A DNA stretch of 10,197 nt from Melioribacter sp. GTDB lineage: Bacteria; Bacteroidota; Ignavibacteria; Ignavibacteriales; Melioribacteraceae. Below, piece by piece: positions 7,776 to 10,197 of the stretch. The notes beneath the pieces are model-generated. The model saw only the letters and a program-made list of their open reading frames with translations. It did not search any database and was not told the origin of the DNA. Within the stretch, counting starts at the first letter, position 1, and every line of letters begins with the position of its first letter. The stretch is from the NCBI GenBank assembly GCA_016841125.1, contig JAENZU010000083.1, positions 1 to 10,197 of the forward strand, written 5' to 3'. The position numbers were made by a program, and so were the translations under genes.

Positions 7776-8607
7776 AAAATTTATTGTTCACACAATCCCT
7801 TTTAATGTTGAACTAGTAAGCGGAATACTCTGGGAATTAGATATAGAAGGAATAAACGAGGAGGAAACTTTTCTTGAAATATTTGCTTCGGAAAAGAGTT
7901 CCGTTACCGCCGCCGAAGTTGAAGAATTGCTACAAAGACTTAAATCGAATAACTTGATTGAAACATATAATCTGCTCGAAGAATCTATTGCGGAAGTTAA
8001 CTGGAATGAAGATTGGGAAAAAACTATAAATGTAATTGAAGTTGGAAATAAATTTGTTATAAAACCGACATTCAGAAAGTACGATCCCAAACCGGATCAG
8101 ATAGTCCTTCACATCGATCCCAAAATGTCATTCGGTACTGGGGAACATGAAACCACCAAATTGATTTTAATGATATTGGAAAATATTGATCTAAAAAATA
8201 AATTTGTTTTGGATGCGGGTTCGGGGACTGCGGTACTGGCAATAGCCGCCGCTAAATTGGGCGCTTCAAAAGTTATCGCTTTCGATAATGATGAATGGTG
8301 CAGAGAAAACGGTGAAGAAAATGTTGAACTTAATAGCGTAGGCAATAATGTAGATGTTCGACTGGCATCAATCGAACAAATTGATGAAGAAAATTTTGAT
8401 GTGATTTTGGCAAATATCAATAAAAATATTTTGAAGGATATCCGGACTGAACTAATTGAGAGATTGGTTGCCGGTGGAACACTTATTCTTTCCGGTTTAT
8501 TAAATGAAGATGAAAACGAAATGATCGAATTTTATTCAAATGAAATGGAGTGTTTAAGAGTAGAAAAATTAGGAGAGTGGATCGCCCTAATTTTCAAGAA
8601 ATATTGA
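7762..8607 (+). CDS. prmA: Ribosomal protein L11 methyltransferase
   Basis: PrmA trimethylates ribosomal protein L11 using S-adenosylmethionine. The 281 residues divide into an N-terminal substrate-recognition domain (about 1-75), a linker with the family signature NWNEDWE (80-86), and a Rossmann methyltransferase domain. That domain opens with IDPKMSFGTGEHETT (118-132), a PrmA hallmark, followed by the SAM-binding motif LDAGSGTAVLAIAAAKLG (150-167), the acidic residue in AFDNDE, and ANINKNIL (217-224), the equivalent of the catalytic NxxL block. The start overlaps the cyclase gene by 14 nt in another frame, with no ribosome site of its own. It ends 4 nt before the stop of the convergent marR-type gene. 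Confidence 0.95.
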   Translation: MKTHKKFIVHTIPFNVELVSGILWELDIEGINEEETFLEIFASEKSSVTAAEVEELLQRLKSNNLIETYNLLEESIAEVNWNEDWEKTINVIEVGNKFVIKPTFRKYDPKPDQIVLHIDPKMSFGTGEHETTKLILMILENIDLKNKFVLDAGSGTAVLAIAAAKLGASKVIAFDNDEWCRENGEENVELNSVGNNVDVRLASIEQIDEENFDVILANINKNILKDIRTELIERLVAGGTLILSGLLNEDENEMIEFYSNEMECLRVEKLGEWIALIFKKY

Positions 8608-8611
8608 TTCA

Positions 8612-9040
8612 TCAATTGTGATTTAACTTATCAAGTAAAATTGAAAGATGTTGTTTTTCTTCATCCGATAGTTTTTCAGTTAACTGCATTAAATGCTTTT
8701 CATATTCGGGCAGAATCTCTAAAAATTTATTTTTCCCTTTTTCGGTTAATTCGGCTAATATAATTCGTCTGTCACTTTTAGAATGAACGCGTGTCACTAA
8801 ATCATCTTTTTCTAAATTATCAACTACGCAAGTAATATTTGCGCCGGTAACAAAAAGTTTTTTGCTAATTTTTTTCAGAGGCATTGAACCATTTTCGTGA
8901 AGTACTTGAAGAACTCCAAACTGGGGAGCCGTCAAATTAAATTCAGCTATTTGTCTCACAAACGATTTTTTCAGTGAATCATAAACTCTAGAAAATTTAT
9001 CCCACATATCAACAGTTATATTTAATTTATTTTCTTCCAT
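8612..9040 (-). CDS. MarR-family winged-helix transcriptional regulator
   Basis: This 142-residue DNA-binding protein has the standard MarR layout: an N-terminal dimerisation helix, LTAPQFGVLQVL (36-47), a helix-turn-helix with PLKKISKKLFVTGANITCVVDNLEKDDL (about 54-81, recognition helix at 66-77), a wing with KSDRRIILAELTEKG (88-102, DRR at 90-92), and a long C-terminal dimerisation helix. It contains a single cysteine, C71, in the recognition helix, so a two-cysteine redox switch is unlikely within one subunit. The target and ligand are unknown. It lies 11 nt downstream of the YgjP-like metallopeptidase gene and is probably co-transcribed with it, which would suit autoregulation from a promoter upstream of 9726. 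No strong Shine-Dalgarno precedes the ATG. Confidence 0.93.
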   Translation of the reverse strand: MEENKLNITVDMWDKFSRVYDSLKKSFVRQIAEFNLTAPQFGVLQVLHENGSMPLKKISKKLFVTGANITCVVDNLEKDDLVTRVHSKSDRRIILAELTEKGKNKFLEILPEYEKHLMQLTEKLSDEEKQHLSILLDKLNHN

Positions 9041-9051
9041 ATTTATTTCAT

Positions 9052-9726
9052 TTAAAAGTTATGTTTTTTTAATTGTTTTCTTAAGCTATAATAATCGGGC
9101 ATTATACTTTCTACTAAACACCAAAAGTGCTTTGAATGGTTCATTTCTCTGGTGTGGCAAAGCTCATGTATAATAACGTAATCTATCAGTCTTTTGTTCA
9201 ACATCATCAACTTACTGTTGAATGAAAGTGTTTTTTTTGCCGAACAACTTCCCCACCGGGTTTTTTGTGAACGGATTGAAATTTTGCCAAACTTTAAATC
9301 ATATTGATCAGCTAATTTTTCGGTTCTTCTTGGAATGTAAATTTTGGCTTTCTGCTTCAGCCAATTATTGTACTCTGTTTTCAAATCAATCTCTTCATCA
9401 ACGGGCGTCGAAATTATCAACTGATTTTTAGTAAAATTTACGGACGGAGTTTTTCTGAACATATCATATTGCTGAAATACTGTAATTTCACGGCCAAGAA
9501 AATAAAATTTATTCCGCTTTTTTTCTAAGTCCGCAATTTTTTTATTAAGCCATTCTTTATTGGAATTAATAAATTTCATAGCTTCTTGTTCGCTAATATA
9601 TTTAGGAGCTATCAATTCAATTCCGTTATCTTCAGAAATTTGAAGTCTAATATGGCGGGATTTCTTACTTTTTCTAAAACGATAATTGTAAGTTTTCCCC
9701 TCTATTTCAATAACTTTAGAATTCAA
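9052..9726 (-). CDS. YgjP-like (DUF45) zinc metallopeptidase
   Basis: This is a predicted cytoplasmic zinc peptidase of 224 residues, the normal family length. The active site is HELCH at 187-191 (H187, E188, H191) with a third ligand at H197 in EMNHSKHFW. It is preceded by the family's RSQKTRWGSCS block (152-162) and LSFNSKLMMLNKRLIDYVIIHE. The N-terminal half has the beta-rich YgjP segment with RKSKKSRHIRLQI (18-30). No signal peptide or membrane helix is present. The physiological substrate of this family is poorly defined. The start is TTG: an in-frame TGA lies only two codons upstream and the next Met is residue 50, so no other start keeps the conserved N-terminus. No Shine-Dalgarno is visible. 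It is followed closely by the MarR gene on the same strand. Confidence 0.92.
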   Translation of the reverse strand: MNSKVIEIEGKTYNYRFRKSKKSRHIRLQISEDNGIELIAPKYISEQEAMKFINSNKEWLNKKIADLEKKRNKFYFLGREITVFQQYDMFRKTPSVNFTKNQLIISTPVDEEIDLKTEYNNWLKQKAKIYIPRRTEKLADQYDLKFGKISIRSQKTRWGSCSAKKTLSFNSKLMMLNKRLIDYVIIHELCHTREMNHSKHFWCLVESIMPDYYSLRKQLKKHNF

Positions 9727-10048
9727 TAGGCGTCAACTATGATTAAATTTAAGATTAAAAAATAAAAGAATAATATTAAATTTGAAACTTTATTCAGATA
9801 AGTTATATTTATAAGATTAGATAAATGAATAAAATACTGATGCTAGAAAATCTCATCCGCGACATTAATAATTTCAAAGAAACGAAAATTAAACTTAAAA
9901 CAGTTAAAACTTCAAATAAGTTTCTTTTCAGCTATTCTTTTGCATATAAAAATCTTGATTTAATAAAACTCTCAAATTGTTGTAAGGATAAGACTAAAAT
10001 TTTGTTTTTTAGTCAGCCTTCTTCAAAATTTAAGTTCTTAACGCATGT
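9727..10048. other. AT-rich intergenic region between two minus-strand genes
   Basis: This 322-nt gap probably carries the promoter of the metallopeptidase-MarR pair and the 3' end signals of the gene entering from the right. It includes TTAAATTTAA, a 10-bp palindrome at 9743-9752, and a second copy of ATTAAATTT (9742-9750 and 9775-9783), spaced 33 bp apart on the same face of the helix. In such AT-rich DNA this may be chance, but it is the only repeated element where a MarR operator would be expected. A 75-codon plus-strand frame (9825-10052) is probably not a gene. No RNA gene was recognised. Confidence 0.5.
9992..10014 (-). terminator. Candidate hairpin downstream of the right-edge gene
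   Basis: GACTAAAA and TTTTAGTC form a perfect 8-bp inverted repeat around a 7-nt loop. Read on the minus strand, the flanking AAGG and CCTT could extend the stem past a small internal loop. It begins 35 nt after the stop of the minus-strand frame at 10049-10051. The stem is AT-rich and no U-run follows on the minus strand, so it would be a weak intrinsic terminator; it may instead protect a 3' end. Confidence 0.35.
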
Positions 10049-10197
10049 TTAACTGCCCTCATATAGTTTCACCGGAGGAAGAAGATTTTTAGATTCGACG
10101 GATGAGATCGACAAACTCAGGGGTTCAATTATCTCAAATGCTTCCACATTCCCAAAATTTAATATTCCTTTATTTATTTGTGCCTCAAAATTTTCTT
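10049..10197 (-). CDS. C-terminal end of an unidentified protein, cut by the window edge
   Basis: On the minus strand one frame is open from the right edge to a TAA at 10051-10049, giving 48 residues that begin ENFEAQINKGILNFG and end LLPPVKLYEGS. The other two minus frames stop within eight codons of the edge. The composition (Glu, Asn, Lys, Ile, Leu) matches real proteins of this genome. The opposite plus-strand frame from an ATG at 10102 is also open but encodes an unusual mix (MRSTNSGVQLSQML...), so it is taken as the shadow. The family is not recognised. No start is in the window. A hairpin lies 35 nt after the stop. Confidence 0.5.
   Translation of the reverse strand, partial: ENFEAQINKGILNFGNVEAFEIIEPLSLSISSVESKNLLPPVKLYEGS

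Noticed and set aside
9825..10052. 75-codon plus-strand open frame beginning MNKILMLENL
   Set aside because: It lies in very AT-rich DNA, its product is mostly Lys, Asn, Phe, Leu and Ser with no recognisable motif, it has no ribosome site, it contains the hairpin at 9992-10014, and its end overlaps the likelier minus-strand gene. It is probably chance.
1..10197. Defence island, mobile element, CRISPR array or biosynthetic cluster
   Set aside because: No transposase, integrase, repeat array, nuclease-helicase set or modular synthase was seen. The TatD and radical SAM domains alone do not indicate such a system.

Overview
The window reads as ordinary chromosome from an AT-rich, Gram-negative bacterium of the Bacteroidota/Chlorobi group. 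Ignavibacteria-like is my best guess, by inference only. The signs are a TonB-dependent receptor with an N-terminal CarboxypepD_reg-like domain, short lipoprotein signals ending in FSC or YSC, secreted proteins whose predicted mature ends begin with Gln, and few strong Shine-Dalgarno sequences. I saw no insertion sequences, CRISPR arrays, phage genes, tRNA or rRNA.

Plus strand, 231-8607, seven closely packed genes: purM (TTG start, GAGG Shine-Dalgarno); a small lipoprotein; a TonB-dependent receptor whose Shine-Dalgarno lies in the last codons of the lipoprotein; a TatD-type metal-dependent hydrolase fused in frame to a small radical SAM domain; a PBP4/DacB-type D-Ala-D-Ala carboxypeptidase/endopeptidase; an M28-fold lipoprotein resembling glutaminyl cyclase (ATGA overlap with dacB); and prmA (14-nt overlap with the cyclase gene). 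Gaps are 65 nt after purM, then 5, 24 and 9 nt, then two overlaps, so everything from the lipoprotein to prmA could be one transcript.

Minus strand, 9726-8612, converging on prmA with 4 nt between stop codons: a YgjP-like zinc metallopeptidase (TTG start) followed after 11 nt by a MarR-family regulator. Positions 9727-10048 are AT-rich and appear non-coding apart from a hairpin. At the right edge an open frame on the minus strand (stop at 10049-10051) is probably the C-terminal end of another gene.

The products fall into purine synthesis (PurM), envelope and periplasm (lipoprotein, receptor, DacB, cyclase), and translation or nucleic-acid housekeeping (PrmA, TatD). The most coherent functional thread is the cyclase lipoprotein beside two exported proteins (receptor and DacB) whose predicted signal peptidase I sites both leave an N-terminal Gln, the substrate of glutaminyl cyclase. 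The most unusual protein is the TatD-radical SAM fusion. I did not find evidence of a wholly new defence or mobile system.
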